From Candidatus Saccharimonadota bacterium (GTDB lineage: Bacteria; Patescibacteriota; Saccharimonadia; Saccharimonadales; JAICHO01), in the NCBI GenBank assembly GCA_025924835.1, contig JAICHO010000005.1, positions 1 to 42,042 of the forward strand: DNA of 42,042 nt. The letters run 5' to 3'. The stretch's first letter is position 1. Every line of letters starts with the position of its first letter. Below the pieces are notes generated by a model that ran no database searches, was not told the DNA's origin, and worked only from the letters and a program-made list of their open reading frames with translations. Position numbers and translations under genes: made by a program. Of the stretch, positions 27,464-35,883 are shown in pieces.

Positions 27464-29161
27464 TTAAGTCGCTAGGGTTTTTATTATTTCGTCGGCGCTC
27501 ATCATCATTACTTCCGGTTCGGTGCGTTTTTTTATCTCATACAGAGTATGTTCTAGCGTTTTATCACTAACGACAACTCTGTATGGGATGCCCAACAGAT
27601 CCGCGTCTGCAAACTTTTCGCCGGCTCTGACGTCACGATCATCATATAACACGCTAACGTTTTGTGTCTGTAATTTTTCGTAGAGCTCGTCGGCTGCTTG
27701 TATCACGCCGGGGCTTTCCCCTAATCGTGCCAAATATACTCTTGCCGGCGCGATATTTTCTGGCCAGATTATTCCTCTTTCATCGTGATGGGCTTCCACG
27801 ACGGCTGCCATGCTGCGGCCAATCCCAAAACCGTAACAACCCATATAATACTTTTGCTTTACGCCCTTTTCGTCGGTATATTCAGCTCCCTGCATTAAGT
27901 TTGTGTAATGATAGCCAAGCTGAAAAATATTACCGACTTCAAAGCCTCGTTTTTCAACTAACTTGCCTTTGCCTTCCAAGGCTTCATAGCCAGGTTTAGC
28001 CAGCGCAATGTCATAAAATTGTTCCGGCTCAGGGACATCGCGGCCAAAGTTCACATTAATGGTGTGAAAGTTTGTATGGTTAGCTCCAACTTCAAAGTTT
28101 TTACGTCCGCGGACGGATTCATCAAGTATTATTTTTACTTCTTTGGGAAGATTAAGAAAACCAGCATATCCAACATCTGCCTTGGTAACACGCTTGACTG
28201 TTTCTGGAGAGGCTAATTGAAAATCTACACCTCCTAAAATATGTCGTAGCTTGGTTTCGTTGATGTCGTATTCACCCATGACTGCGGCTGCAATAACTTC
28301 GCCGGTAATTGTTTCAAACAGGATGGTCTTGGTTGTTTTTTCTACTGGAATATTAAGAAATTTGGCCAGCTCTTCAACACCAATTATGCCTTTGCCCTCT
28401 ACTTCTTCCATTGGCTTGAGCTCTTCATCACTATCTTCCTGATATTTGGCAAATGTAGCGATGTCTTCATGCGCCGTGTATGTGCCATCTTCGCTTACAA
28501 AATAGCGGCTTTCACCGTTATCACCGGCCGCAATGAATTCGTGACAGTACTCACCGCCGATATAGCCGTTATCGGCTGCTACAACATCAAACTGCAGGCC
28601 GAGTTCTTCGCAAATAGCGCTGTAAGCATCCCACATTTTTTGGTATATCTCTTGGAATTGAGCTTCTGTACTAAAACTGTACGCGTCTTTCATGACAAAT
28701 TCACGTACTCTGAGCAAGCCCCCACGAGCGCGGGCTTCATCACGGAACTTCATGGCAAACTGGTACATGTTAAACGGCAAATCTTTGTAGCTAATGTTAA
28801 ACTTGCGCACCAGGTCTACGGCCATTTCTTCGGCCGTCCCCCCTAGAGCAAACTCGGCTTCGCGGCGGTCTTTAATTTTCATTAATTCAAATCCCGTCGT
28901 ATTGGTGCGGTTGGTTTCTTTCCAGAGCTCAAGAGGGTGCAAGACCGGCATTAGCAACTCCTGGGCACCCGATGCATCCATGTGCTTGCGCACAATTTCA
29001 ATAATCTTATCGTGAACTTTAAGGCCAAGCGGTAATAAGTAGTACCGCCCGGCGGTGGACTCCCTGATATAGCCAGCCTGCGTCAGTAGCCGATGAGACG
29101 GAATAACGTAATCTGTCCCTTCCGTTTTTGAAGTTCGTCCGAATAGCTTTGATAGTCTCAT
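27464..29161 (-). CDS. proS: Prolyl-tRNA synthetase (bacterial type with INS editing domain)
   Basis: ESTAGRYYLLPLGLKV, GGTAEEMAVDLVRK, FRDEARARGGLLRVREFVMKDAYSF; internal YbaK-like segment. Confidence 0.97.
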   Translation of the reverse strand: MRLSKLFGRTSKTEGTDYVIPSHRLLTQAGYIRESTAGRYYLLPLGLKVHDKIIEIVRKHMDASGAQELLMPVLHPLELWKETNRTNTTGFELMKIKDRREAEFALGGTAEEMAVDLVRKFNISYKDLPFNMYQFAMKFRDEARARGGLLRVREFVMKDAYSFSTEAQFQEIYQKMWDAYSAICEELGLQFDVVAADNGYIGGEYCHEFIAAGDNGESRYFVSEDGTYTAHEDIATFAKYQEDSDEELKPMEEVEGKGIIGVEELAKFLNIPVEKTTKTILFETITGEVIAAAVMGEYDINETKLRHILGGVDFQLASPETVKRVTKADVGYAGFLNLPKEVKIILDESVRGRKNFEVGANHTNFHTINVNFGRDVPEPEQFYDIALAKPGYEALEGKGKLVEKRGFEVGNIFQLGYHYTNLMQGAEYTDEKGVKQKYYMGCYGFGIGRSMAAVVEAHHDERGIIWPENIAPARVYLARLGESPGVIQAADELYEKLQTQNVSVLYDDRDVRAGEKFADADLLGIPYRVVVSDKTLEHTLYEIKKRTEPEVMMMSADEIIKTLAT

Positions 29162-29188
29162 AGTTTTCCTTTCTTACATAGTACCGGT

Positions 29189-29950
29189 TTATTTCTTAGC
29201 CTCAAAATGCGTTCCGGCCTTTCCAATGAGTACATCTTGAAGTGATTGATTGGCGGCGGCAATATGAACATCAATGCCAGCTTTGGCGGCTTGGGTTGCT
29301 GCATGCACCTTACTCAACATACCTCCGCGTCCTTGCCGGCTTATGTCGACCCTGATGCAAGCCTTGGCCATTTCCCATGCTTTTTGATTAGCCGCGACGC
29401 GCTTTACTAATTGGCCTTGCGCCAGTAATCCATGTTGATCTGTTAAGAGCAGTAAGATTGAGGCTTTGACGATTATGGCAATGTGCGCCGCTAGCCCATC
29501 ATTGTCACCTCCATAAGATAATTTGGCCAATTCGGTATCACTAAGAGCGTCATTTTCATTCACGACACTGATAATGCCATGCCGCAAATTACCTTCTAAG
29601 GCTGCCCGCAAGCTGAGGCCCTCAGTGGGGTCATCAACCTCGCGGTGCGTAACCAGCAACTGTCCGCCAATAAGTCTATAGCGCCATAAAGCCACCTGCC
29701 ATGCGCTAAACGCGGTGGCACTACCAATCATGGCAAGTGTCCGACTGTCGGCTAATGTTTGCTCTGCTTTTTGCTTGTGCCATATGTATTTGCCTGCTGC
29801 CACAGATCCAGAGCTGACTATTATGATGTCGTAGTTACCATAGATAGTTACCAAAGCAGCGGCGTAGCGACGCAGGCCTGCCATATCCATTCCTTGCCTA
29901 TTTGCCACCCCCGAAGAACCGTATTTCACAACTATTACTTCTCTCTTCAT
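29189..29950 (-). CDS. proB: Glutamate 5-kinase-like amino-acid kinase
   Basis: VVKYGSSGVAN, IIIVSSGSVAAGK, VVNENDALSD, GGDNDGLAAHIA, GRGGMLSKVHAA; start MKREV at 29950 with SD AAGAGG. Confidence 0.88.
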   Translation of the reverse strand: MKREVIVVKYGSSGVANRQGMDMAGLRRYAAALVTIYGNYDIIIVSSGSVAAGKYIWHKQKAEQTLADSRTLAMIGSATAFSAWQVALWRYRLIGGQLLVTHREVDDPTEGLSLRAALEGNLRHGIISVVNENDALSDTELAKLSYGGDNDGLAAHIAIIVKASILLLLTDQHGLLAQGQLVKRVAANQKAWEMAKACIRVDISRQGRGGMLSKVHAATQAAKAGIDVHIAAANQSLQDVLIGKAGTHFEAKK

Positions 29951-29980
29951 TTTATATTTCCTCTTCATTAGCATCAGCAC

Positions 29981-30002
29981 AAAAAAAACGGCCCGGAGGC
30001 CG
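29981..30002 (-). terminator. Attenuator terminator: CGGCC-UCCG-GGCCG hairpin followed by U8
   Basis: Reverse-strand CGGCCTCCGGGCCGTTTTTTTT, 30 nt upstream of proB ATG. Confidence 0.85.
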
Positions 30003-30037
30003 CTTTATTGCTGATTGTTTCTTTAATTTAGGTAGAT

Positions 30038-30106
30038 TTAACAAAGCCTCCGGTGACAAATCGGGGCTGGCGGCAAGTTGAAGTAATCTTTCTGAGCTAA
30101 ACTCAT
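30038..30106 (-). CDS. Candidate proline leader peptide MSLAQKDYFNLPPAPICHRRLC
   Basis: Reverse strand ATG AGT TTA GCT CAG AAA GAT TAC TTC AAC TTG CCG CCA GCC CCG ATT TGT CAC CGG AGG CTT TGT TAA; promoter immediately upstream. Confidence 0.65.
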   Translation of the reverse strand: MSLAQKDYFNLPPAPICHRRLC

Positions 30107-30113
30107 AAATGCT

Positions 30114-30142
30114 ACTATAACATTATTTAAAATACTGAACAA
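30114..30142 (-). promoter_or_regulatory. Promoter TTGTTC-N17-(TGT)TATAGT for leader/proB-proS
   Basis: -35 at 30137-30142, -10 at 30114-30119, predicted TSS within 1-2 nt of the leader ATG. Confidence 0.65.
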
Positions 30143-30899
30143 CATTAAACAATAATACAAAAGCCAAGCCGTTTTTGATCATATGGATACCTATGCCCGG
30201 CCAGAGGCTGCCGGTTTTTTCCCTGACATAACACAGGACCACAGAGAGGATAAAGGTATCTATGGCTGCTATCCATAACAAACCGCTCTTGCCACCCTCC
30301 CCCAAGTGAGCGGCTGCGAATAACGCGCTGGTAATCAGCGCCGATAAACCGACCGTTAGTTTGGTTTTAAGCCCACTGTATAAAAAGCCGCGCATGACAA
30401 TTTCTTCCGCTATTGGGGGCAGGATTACCAGACTAATAAAAATGGGCAGCAGATCAATGCCTTTGGTAGCGGTATTAAAACCCAGCTCTTGTTTTTGGTC
30501 AGTATTTAACCCCGGCCACAGTTTAGTGGCAATTATGAGGCCGACGATGTACAAAACAAAGTATAGCCCAAATCCCGTTAAAGCACGGAATATATAGCCC
30601 AGTTTGGGCTTATCTAAACCAATGTCTCTAAAGCCAGCTTGGCGATGTTTTAAGAATTTGTACACTAACCATAAGGCTAGGGTCTCGGCGATAGCGACGA
30701 ACAAAAATTGTGCCCAAACGTTATCATTGAGCCAAGCGTCGGCATGTTTCGGGGTCCAGCGCAGCAGGCCGGGAATAACCGCCAGCAAGACTCCGGCCGA
30801 AATTTGCGAGCCAAAATAAATACCGACCGTGATAATAACGGCAGCCCACGGACCATAAAGTCTGGGCCGGGCGTCCGAAGCGTTATGGACATCCTCCAT
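30123..30899 (-). CDS. CPBP-family intramembrane (CAAX-like) metalloprotease
   Basis: PPIAEEIVMRGFLYSGL (EExxxR) and ALFAAAHLG motifs, multi-TM. Confidence 0.9.
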   Translation of the reverse strand: MEDVHNASDARPRLYGPWAAVIITVGIYFGSQISAGVLLAVIPGLLRWTPKHADAWLNDNVWAQFLFVAIAETLALWLVYKFLKHRQAGFRDIGLDKPKLGYIFRALTGFGLYFVLYIVGLIIATKLWPGLNTDQKQELGFNTATKGIDLLPIFISLVILPPIAEEIVMRGFLYSGLKTKLTVGLSALITSALFAAAHLGEGGKSGLLWIAAIDTFILSVVLCYVREKTGSLWPGIGIHMIKNGLAFVLLFNVVQYFK

Positions 30900-30901
30900 A
30901 C

Positions 30902-32026
30902 CTAAAAGAACCTGTGAATATCCACTACCGTGATCAAAACAAACAATACCATCAGCGCCAAAAAGCCCGTGCCATGTATCAGGTCCTCGGTACGTGGCTT
31001 AAGGGGTCTTTTAAGCAGACGGAATAACATAGTCACAAACAGTCGGCCGCCGTCAAGCGCCGGGATGGGTAGTACATTCATGATGGCTAAGGTTAAGGAA
31101 ATAATGGCGATAATCATGAGTATAAACTGGTAGCCCAGTAGGCTGCCTTCTTTAAGTAATACAAATATGCCGACCGGCCCCGATACCTGGGCACTGGCTT
31201 GCGCCGTATTACCTGTGAACAAGCCGGCCAGAGCCGTTCCAAGTCCCTTAAAGGTAAGCACGGTGACTTGCTTAATAAAACCAGCTGCAACCAATGGTGC
31301 TGACCAGCCAGAGCGTTGAACTATGTATTCCGTGGGCGAGATCCCCAAGTATCCGTGCGGTTTAGCTGTTTTTTTGCTGGCTTCTACATCATCACGCGTC
31401 CGTAGACTTGCGTCCACTGTTTTTAATTCGCTGTTTCGTTTTATATTTAGGCGTACGTTTTGACCGGCAAATGCCGATGTAATGGTTGGCAAACTATCCG
31501 CGCTGTCTATAGTAACAGTCTTATCGTTCTGACTAATACTCAGCAGTTGGTCGCGCGGCTGCAAACCAGCCTGGGCAGCCGGACTCCCCGGTTCAATATA
31601 TCCCACTAGAACTTCCTGGCGAACAGTATGCGTATCGCTGCCCGTGGTATATTGATGTTCAATCAGTTTGGGCATGCCAATAAGCGCCAGTAGCGTTAGC
31701 AGTACAAATGCGGTCAGCAGATTCATAAAAACACCAGCCAACATAATATAAACTTTGGTTTTAAGACGTGCCGAGCCATAACTACCGGGTGATTTTTCGG
31801 CGTCATGCTCGCCTTTAAGTTTGACAAAACCACCTAGCGGTAACCAGTTGAGTGTATATGTCGTCCCTTTTCGCTTGGCCAGAATCTTGGCGCGCGGTGG
31901 GAAACCCAGCCCAAATTCTTCTACGTCTACGCCGCTTCGCCTGGCCGTAATAAAATGACCAAACTCGTGCACGACTACCAAACCAATAAATAAGACCAGT
32001 CCCAAGATCAACAGCAATACTGACAT
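30902..32026 (-). CDS. rseP: Site-2 protease RseP/RasP (M50) with PDZ domain
   Basis: VVHEFGHFITARRSGV (HExxH), FGLGFPPR, PDZ domain, NVLPIPALDGGRL; start re-assigned from 32059 to MSVLLL with upstream AAAGGAG. Confidence 0.94.
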   Translation of the reverse strand: MSVLLLILGLVLFIGLVVVHEFGHFITARRSGVDVEEFGLGFPPRAKILAKRKGTTYTLNWLPLGGFVKLKGEHDAEKSPGSYGSARLKTKVYIMLAGVFMNLLTAFVLLTLLALIGMPKLIEHQYTTGSDTHTVRQEVLVGYIEPGSPAAQAGLQPRDQLLSISQNDKTVTIDSADSLPTITSAFAGQNVRLNIKRNSELKTVDASLRTRDDVEASKKTAKPHGYLGISPTEYIVQRSGWSAPLVAAGFIKQVTVLTFKGLGTALAGLFTGNTAQASAQVSGPVGIFVLLKEGSLLGYQFILMIIAIISLTLAIMNVLPIPALDGGRLFVTMLFRLLKRPLKPRTEDLIHGTGFLALMVLFVLITVVDIHRFF

Positions 32027-32027
32027 G

Positions 32028-32723
32028 TTAGGCCCCAAATCTCCTTTGACGTTTAGCAAAATCCTGCAATGCGATTTTCAGATCATTCGGCGTGAATGCC
32101 GGCCATTCCGGTTTGGCAAAATAAAGCTCCGTGTACGCCATACGCCATAACATAAAGTTGCTGATGCGCTGCTCCCCCGACGTTCTGATGGCAAAGTCCA
32201 CGGGTGGAATGTCGGGCTCATACAGATTACTGGCTATGACTTCCGGCGTAATATCTGACGCGGACAATGTACTGCCGATAATCCGTTTAACGGCATCGGT
32301 TATTTCTTGCCAACCGCCATAATTAAGACATAGGGCCAGGGTAGCACGGGTGTTGTTTTGGGTCTTTTCCTCTGCCTGGTCTATAGCCTGTAAGATCTCC
32401 GAATTTAAACGCTCCCTACTGCCCAAGAAGCGGATGCGGATATTTTCTTTATCAAAGATTTTAACCTCATTTTTAGCGACCCAAAGCAGTAATTTCATTA
32501 AATAATCCACCTCTTCTTTTGATCTGTCCCAGTTTTCGGTTGAAAACACAAAGGCCGACACATATTTGATACCAGCGTCAAACGCGGCGCGCGCTATTGT
32601 CTTGAGATTTTCATAGCCTTTGCGATGCCCTTCCAACGGCGGCAAACCCTGGGCAGCGGCCCACCTGCGGTTGCCGTCTAATATAAAACCTACATGAATA
32701 GGCAACGCTAATGTCTCTGGCAT
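32028..32723 (-). CDS. uppS: Isoprenyl (undecaprenyl) diphosphate synthase
   Basis: HVGFILDGNRRWA, FSTENW, RTSGEQRISNFMLW. Confidence 0.96.
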   Translation of the reverse strand: MPETLALPIHVGFILDGNRRWAAAQGLPPLEGHRKGYENLKTIARAAFDAGIKYVSAFVFSTENWDRSKEEVDYLMKLLLWVAKNEVKIFDKENIRIRFLGSRERLNSEILQAIDQAEEKTQNNTRATLALCLNYGGWQEITDAVKRIIGSTLSASDITPEVIASNLYEPDIPPVDFAIRTSGEQRISNFMLWRMAYTELYFAKPEWPAFTPNDLKIALQDFAKRQRRFGA

Positions 32724-32739
32724 GTTTAATTATTATAGC

Positions 32740-33303
32740 TTAAACCGTGAGAATTTCGGTCTCTTTGGTTTTGGCAAATGCCTCAACTTCGGCTTTGGCG
32801 TTGTTCATACTGTCGTCTACTTGCTTCTCGTAACGCTTAGCGTCGTCTTCGCCGATGGTCTTATCTTTTTTGGCGCGGTCTATAGCGTCTTTGGCGTCGT
32901 GACGGATGTTGCGTAATGAAATCATACAATCTTCGGTTTTGCCGTTCAGGATTTTGACGATCTCGCGGCGGCGCTCTTCATTGAGCGGCGGCACCGGTAC
33001 CCGGACCACCCGGCCATCATCGGATGGGTTCATGCCAAGACTTGGATTGTCCCGGATAGCGGCGGAGATTGCCTGTAAATTAGCTGGGTCAAACGGAGTT
33101 ATCTGGATCAACTGGGCCTCAGGTACCGTTACCGTTGCCACTTGTATCAGTGGCATAGGCGTACCGTAAGCGGTCACTATTATTCCATCTAACATACCGG
33201 CATTGGCCCTACCTGTACGCAATTTTTTTAGTTCATCCCGAAAATGTTCGGTGGCCTGTTGAAATTTGGCTTTGGCTTGGCTAACAACTTGGTCTGGATT
33301 CAT
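32740..33303 (-). CDS. frr: Ribosome recycling factor
   Basis: KLRTGRANAGMLDGI, YGTPMPL, DNPSLGMNPSDDGRVVRVPVPPLNEERR. Confidence 0.97.
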   Translation of the reverse strand: MNPDQVVSQAKAKFQQATEHFRDELKKLRTGRANAGMLDGIIVTAYGTPMPLIQVATVTVPEAQLIQITPFDPANLQAISAAIRDNPSLGMNPSDDGRVVRVPVPPLNEERRREIVKILNGKTEDCMISLRNIRHDAKDAIDRAKKDKTIGEDDAKRYEKQVDDSMNNAKAEVEAFAKTKETEILTV

Positions 33304-33329
33304 AGAGAACTCCTGCTCGTAATTTTATA

Positions 33330-33932
33330 TTACTCACTGACTTCGCCTAAAGCCATACGGCTAAAGCGACGGACAACTATGTTCTCACCTAATTTGGCTA
33401 TATTCTCTTTAACATAATCACCTACAGATTGATCGGGATTTTTAACAAATGGTTGTTCGAGCAAAATACGCTCGGCAAAATATTTGTGCACCATACCGCC
33501 AGCAATGTTGTCGAGCATGTTATCTGGCTTACCTTCGCTTTTGGCTTTATCCTTAAATTCTGCTATTTTGGCGTCATGAATCTCGGCTGGTACATCTTCT
33601 TTAGATACAAATTCCGGATTGCTGGCAGCAATGTGCATGGTTAGGTCTTTGACCAAACTGGTAAATAGCTCATTGCGGGCCACAAAGTCGGTCTCGCAAT
33701 TAACCTCGACCAGCACACCGATGCGTCCGTCGTGGTTATAGGTACCAATAACTCCGGCACGGGCCTCGCGCTCACCGCGTTTTTCGGCTTTGGTCAGGCC
33801 TTTTTTGCGCATGGCGGCCAAAGCCGTGTCAAAATCTCCGTCGGATTCAACCAACGCGGCCTTGGCATCCGTAATGCCAACACCGGTTAGTTCGCGCAGC
33901 CGCTTTATTTCTTCAATACTAATCTCTGCCAT
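33330..33932 (-). CDS. tsf: Translation elongation factor Ts
   Basis: IKRLRELTGVGITDAKAALVESDGDFDTA, VNCETDFVARN. Confidence 0.97.
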   Translation of the reverse strand: MAEISIEEIKRLRELTGVGITDAKAALVESDGDFDTALAAMRKKGLTKAEKRGEREARAGVIGTYNHDGRIGVLVEVNCETDFVARNELFTSLVKDLTMHIAASNPEFVSKEDVPAEIHDAKIAEFKDKAKSEGKPDNMLDNIAGGMVHKYFAERILLEQPFVKNPDQSVGDYVKENIAKLGENIVVRRFSRMALGEVSE

Positions 33933-33966
33933 ACATAACCCCTTAATTTACGATTTTTTAAACTAG

Positions 33967-34734
33967 TTATTCTTTTTCAGTTTTTTCTGGCTTGGCTTCT
34001 GTTTTGCTGTCTGCAGTAGACTGCTGACTATCGGCTTTTTTCTGGTGCTTGGCTTTGCCGGCTTCAATGGCGGATTGAATATAATCAGCTATCAGTTTGA
34101 TGGTCTTAATGGCATCATCGTTAGCTGGGATCGGGTAATCTATGAGAGTAGGATCGGCGTTGGTGTCTACGATGGCTACGACTTTTACGCCTAAACGCCG
34201 AGCCTCGCGCACGGCATTTATATCATTCTGAACATCTGTTACAAAGACGGCGCCAGGTTTGGCAGCAAGATTTTTAATACCACCATAAATATGATTCATG
34301 GCGTCAATTTCTTCCTGGTAGCGCTGGACTTCGAGCTTGCTGTATTTAGCTGCCAGAGCGCCGTTTTCCATCCTTTCTTCGGTGTCTTTGAGATGTTTGA
34401 CCCGGCCACCAATGGTGTTGCGATTAGTCAGCATGCCACCCAGCCAGCGCTCTACGACATAGGGCATGTCGGTATTTAACGCTAGCTCTTTGATAATATC
34501 GTGGGCCTGGCGTTTGGTACCGACCAGCAAAATCTGTTTACCCTCACCGGCTGTGTCTTCTATAAAGTTCAATGCCTTTTCCAGTTGCTCAACCGTTTTG
34601 GTTAAGTCAATAATATGGGTGCCTTCGCGTTTGCTATGGATAAACGGCGCCATTTTGGGGTGCCAGCGGCTGGTTTTGTGACCAAAATGCGCGCCGGCTT
34701 CTAATAGTTTCTTAATGTCTACATCTGTAGCCAT
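33967..34734 (-). CDS. rpsB: Ribosomal protein S2
   Basis: LLEAGAHFGHKTSRWHPKMAPFI, WLGGMLTNRNTI, VDTNADPTLIDYPIPANDDA. Confidence 0.98.
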   Translation of the reverse strand: MATDVDIKKLLEAGAHFGHKTSRWHPKMAPFIHSKREGTHIIDLTKTVEQLEKALNFIEDTAGEGKQILLVGTKRQAHDIIKELALNTDMPYVVERWLGGMLTNRNTIGGRVKHLKDTEERMENGALAAKYSKLEVQRYQEEIDAMNHIYGGIKNLAAKPGAVFVTDVQNDINAVREARRLGVKVVAIVDTNADPTLIDYPIPANDDAIKTIKLIADYIQSAIEAGKAKHQKKADSQQSTADSKTEAKPEKTEKE

Positions 34735-34758
34735 GAGTAGTATGATCCTTTCTCTTCG

Positions 34759-34853
34759 TTCAGGTGCCTGAATGGTCCGCTAGAGTGGACCACAAAGGAG
34801 GATGATTTCCCGAACTGCTTAATAGTAATCCAGTAACTTTAGCAGATTACTGG
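34759..34853 (-). promoter_or_regulatory. Structured rpsB leader with three hairpins
   Basis: TTCAGGTGCCTGAA (34759-34772), TGGTCC/GGACCA (34773-34792), CCAGTAA/TTACTGG (34830-34853). Confidence 0.5.
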
Positions 34854-34873
34854 GTTATCTGCAAATACTCTAG

Positions 34874-35296
34874 TTACTTGCTCAGTGCAACTATAAGACC
34901 GCTAGCTGCGTCTGCTGCGGCTTGTATCCGGTCCAAAACCAGCTCAGGGTCACTACATGGCATGCCAGTAGTGCCATCGGTTAACACATCTGGGGATGCG
35001 ACATAGCTTTCTAAAACTACTCCCGCGCCATGCGTCAAGGACCAGCCGATTTGAATTGTATATTCTTCGTCTGGTGAGCCCGGTATACCGCCACAATCAA
35101 TACGCATAGATTGGGTAAACTCATCTTTACCAGGCTGCTCTGGTTGATACATAACTAAGCTTGTACCACTAACAAGCAGGTCAGCGATGGCGCCAGCTAC
35201 AGGTATACGATCAGCCAGCTTGCTCGTGCATAAATCAGTAATTACTTCCGATGGTCTTACTGTCTCGGCAGTCCTTGCCGGCATTGTTATACTCAC
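34874..35296 (-). CDS. Hypothetical protein (140 aa)
   Basis: ORF with GTG start, SD GAGGA, and near-consensus promoter upstream. Confidence 0.6.
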   Translation of the reverse strand: MSITMPARTAETVRPSEVITDLCTSKLADRIPVAGAIADLLVSGTSLVMYQPEQPGKDEFTQSMRIDCGGIPGSPDEEYTIQIGWSLTHGAGVVLESYVASPDVLTDGTTGMPCSDPELVLDRIQAAADAASGLIVALSK

Positions 35297-35324
35297 AGAC
35301 GTGTCCTCACCATATTATTGAAGG

Positions 35325-35353
35325 ATTATAGCATATAATGTCTTGTAAGTCAA
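35325..35353 (-). promoter_or_regulatory. Near-consensus sigma70 promoter TTGACT-N17(TGC)-TATAAT
   Basis: -35 at 35348-35353, -10 at 35325-35330 (reverse strand), exact 17-nt spacer with extended -10. Confidence 0.8.
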
Positions 35354-35470
35354 TTAAGTTTCCTTGAAAGCTTGACCAGATCATAACAGAGGCGTATACT
35401 CGTCCAGATATCAGCTGACTGCAGTAAGCTCGCTGTTAACCAGTTATAATTAAGCAGCTAAGGATACTCC

Positions 35471-35827
35471 ATGAAAAAAGATTTGCACCCCAAGAACTAC
35501 CGCCCTGTAGTTTTTCAGGACCTCAATAACAACGAGACGTTTTTGACCAGATCTACGGTTGCTACGGATGATACCATTACGCTTGATGGCACCGAATATC
35601 CTTTGGTCAAAGTACATATCTCCTCGGCATCTCACCCATTCTTTACCGGCCAGGAAAAGATGATTGACATTGAAGGCCGCGTTGACAAGTTCAAGGCTCG
35701 TCAGGAAGCAGCCAAAAACCGTGCTGAAGCCATGAAAAAAGCGGCTACCAAGACTCGCATCAAGGCCGACAAACCGGAAGACGAAGAACCGCAGAAGATT
35801 GGCACACTGAAACCCGGCAGCCGCTAA
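35471..35827 (+). CDS. rpmE2: Ribosomal protein L31 (type B, Cys-free)
   Basis: [17 protein letters not shown]...[23 protein letters not shown] plus charged C-terminal tail. Confidence 0.92.
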   Translation: MKKDLHPKNYRPVVFQDLNNNETFLTRSTVATDDTITLDGTEYPLVKVHISSASHPFFTGQEKMIDIEGRVDKFKARQEAAKNRAEAMKKAATKTRIKADKPEDEEPQKIGTLKPGSR

Positions 35828-35837
35828 CCATACGCAT

Positions 35838-35876
35838 AAAACCACCTATACTTTATTGATATAGGTGGTTTTCTTT
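35838..35876 (+). terminator. Rho-independent terminator after rpmE2
   Basis: AAAACCACCTATA-CTTTATTGA-TATAGGTGGTTTT, perfect 13-bp stem with U-rich tail. Confidence 0.88.
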
Positions 35877-35883
35877 ATATACT
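35856..35883 (+). promoter_or_regulatory. prfA promoter TTGATA-N16-TATACT nested in the terminator
   Basis: -35 35856-35861, -10 35878-35883, SD GAGGAAAG, ATG 35895. Confidence 0.6.

Noticed and set aside
29951-30122. T-box riboswitch upstream of proB-proS
   Set aside because: The conserved T-box antiterminator sequence (AGGGUGGNACCGCG-like) is absent; the leader-peptide attenuator model fits better.
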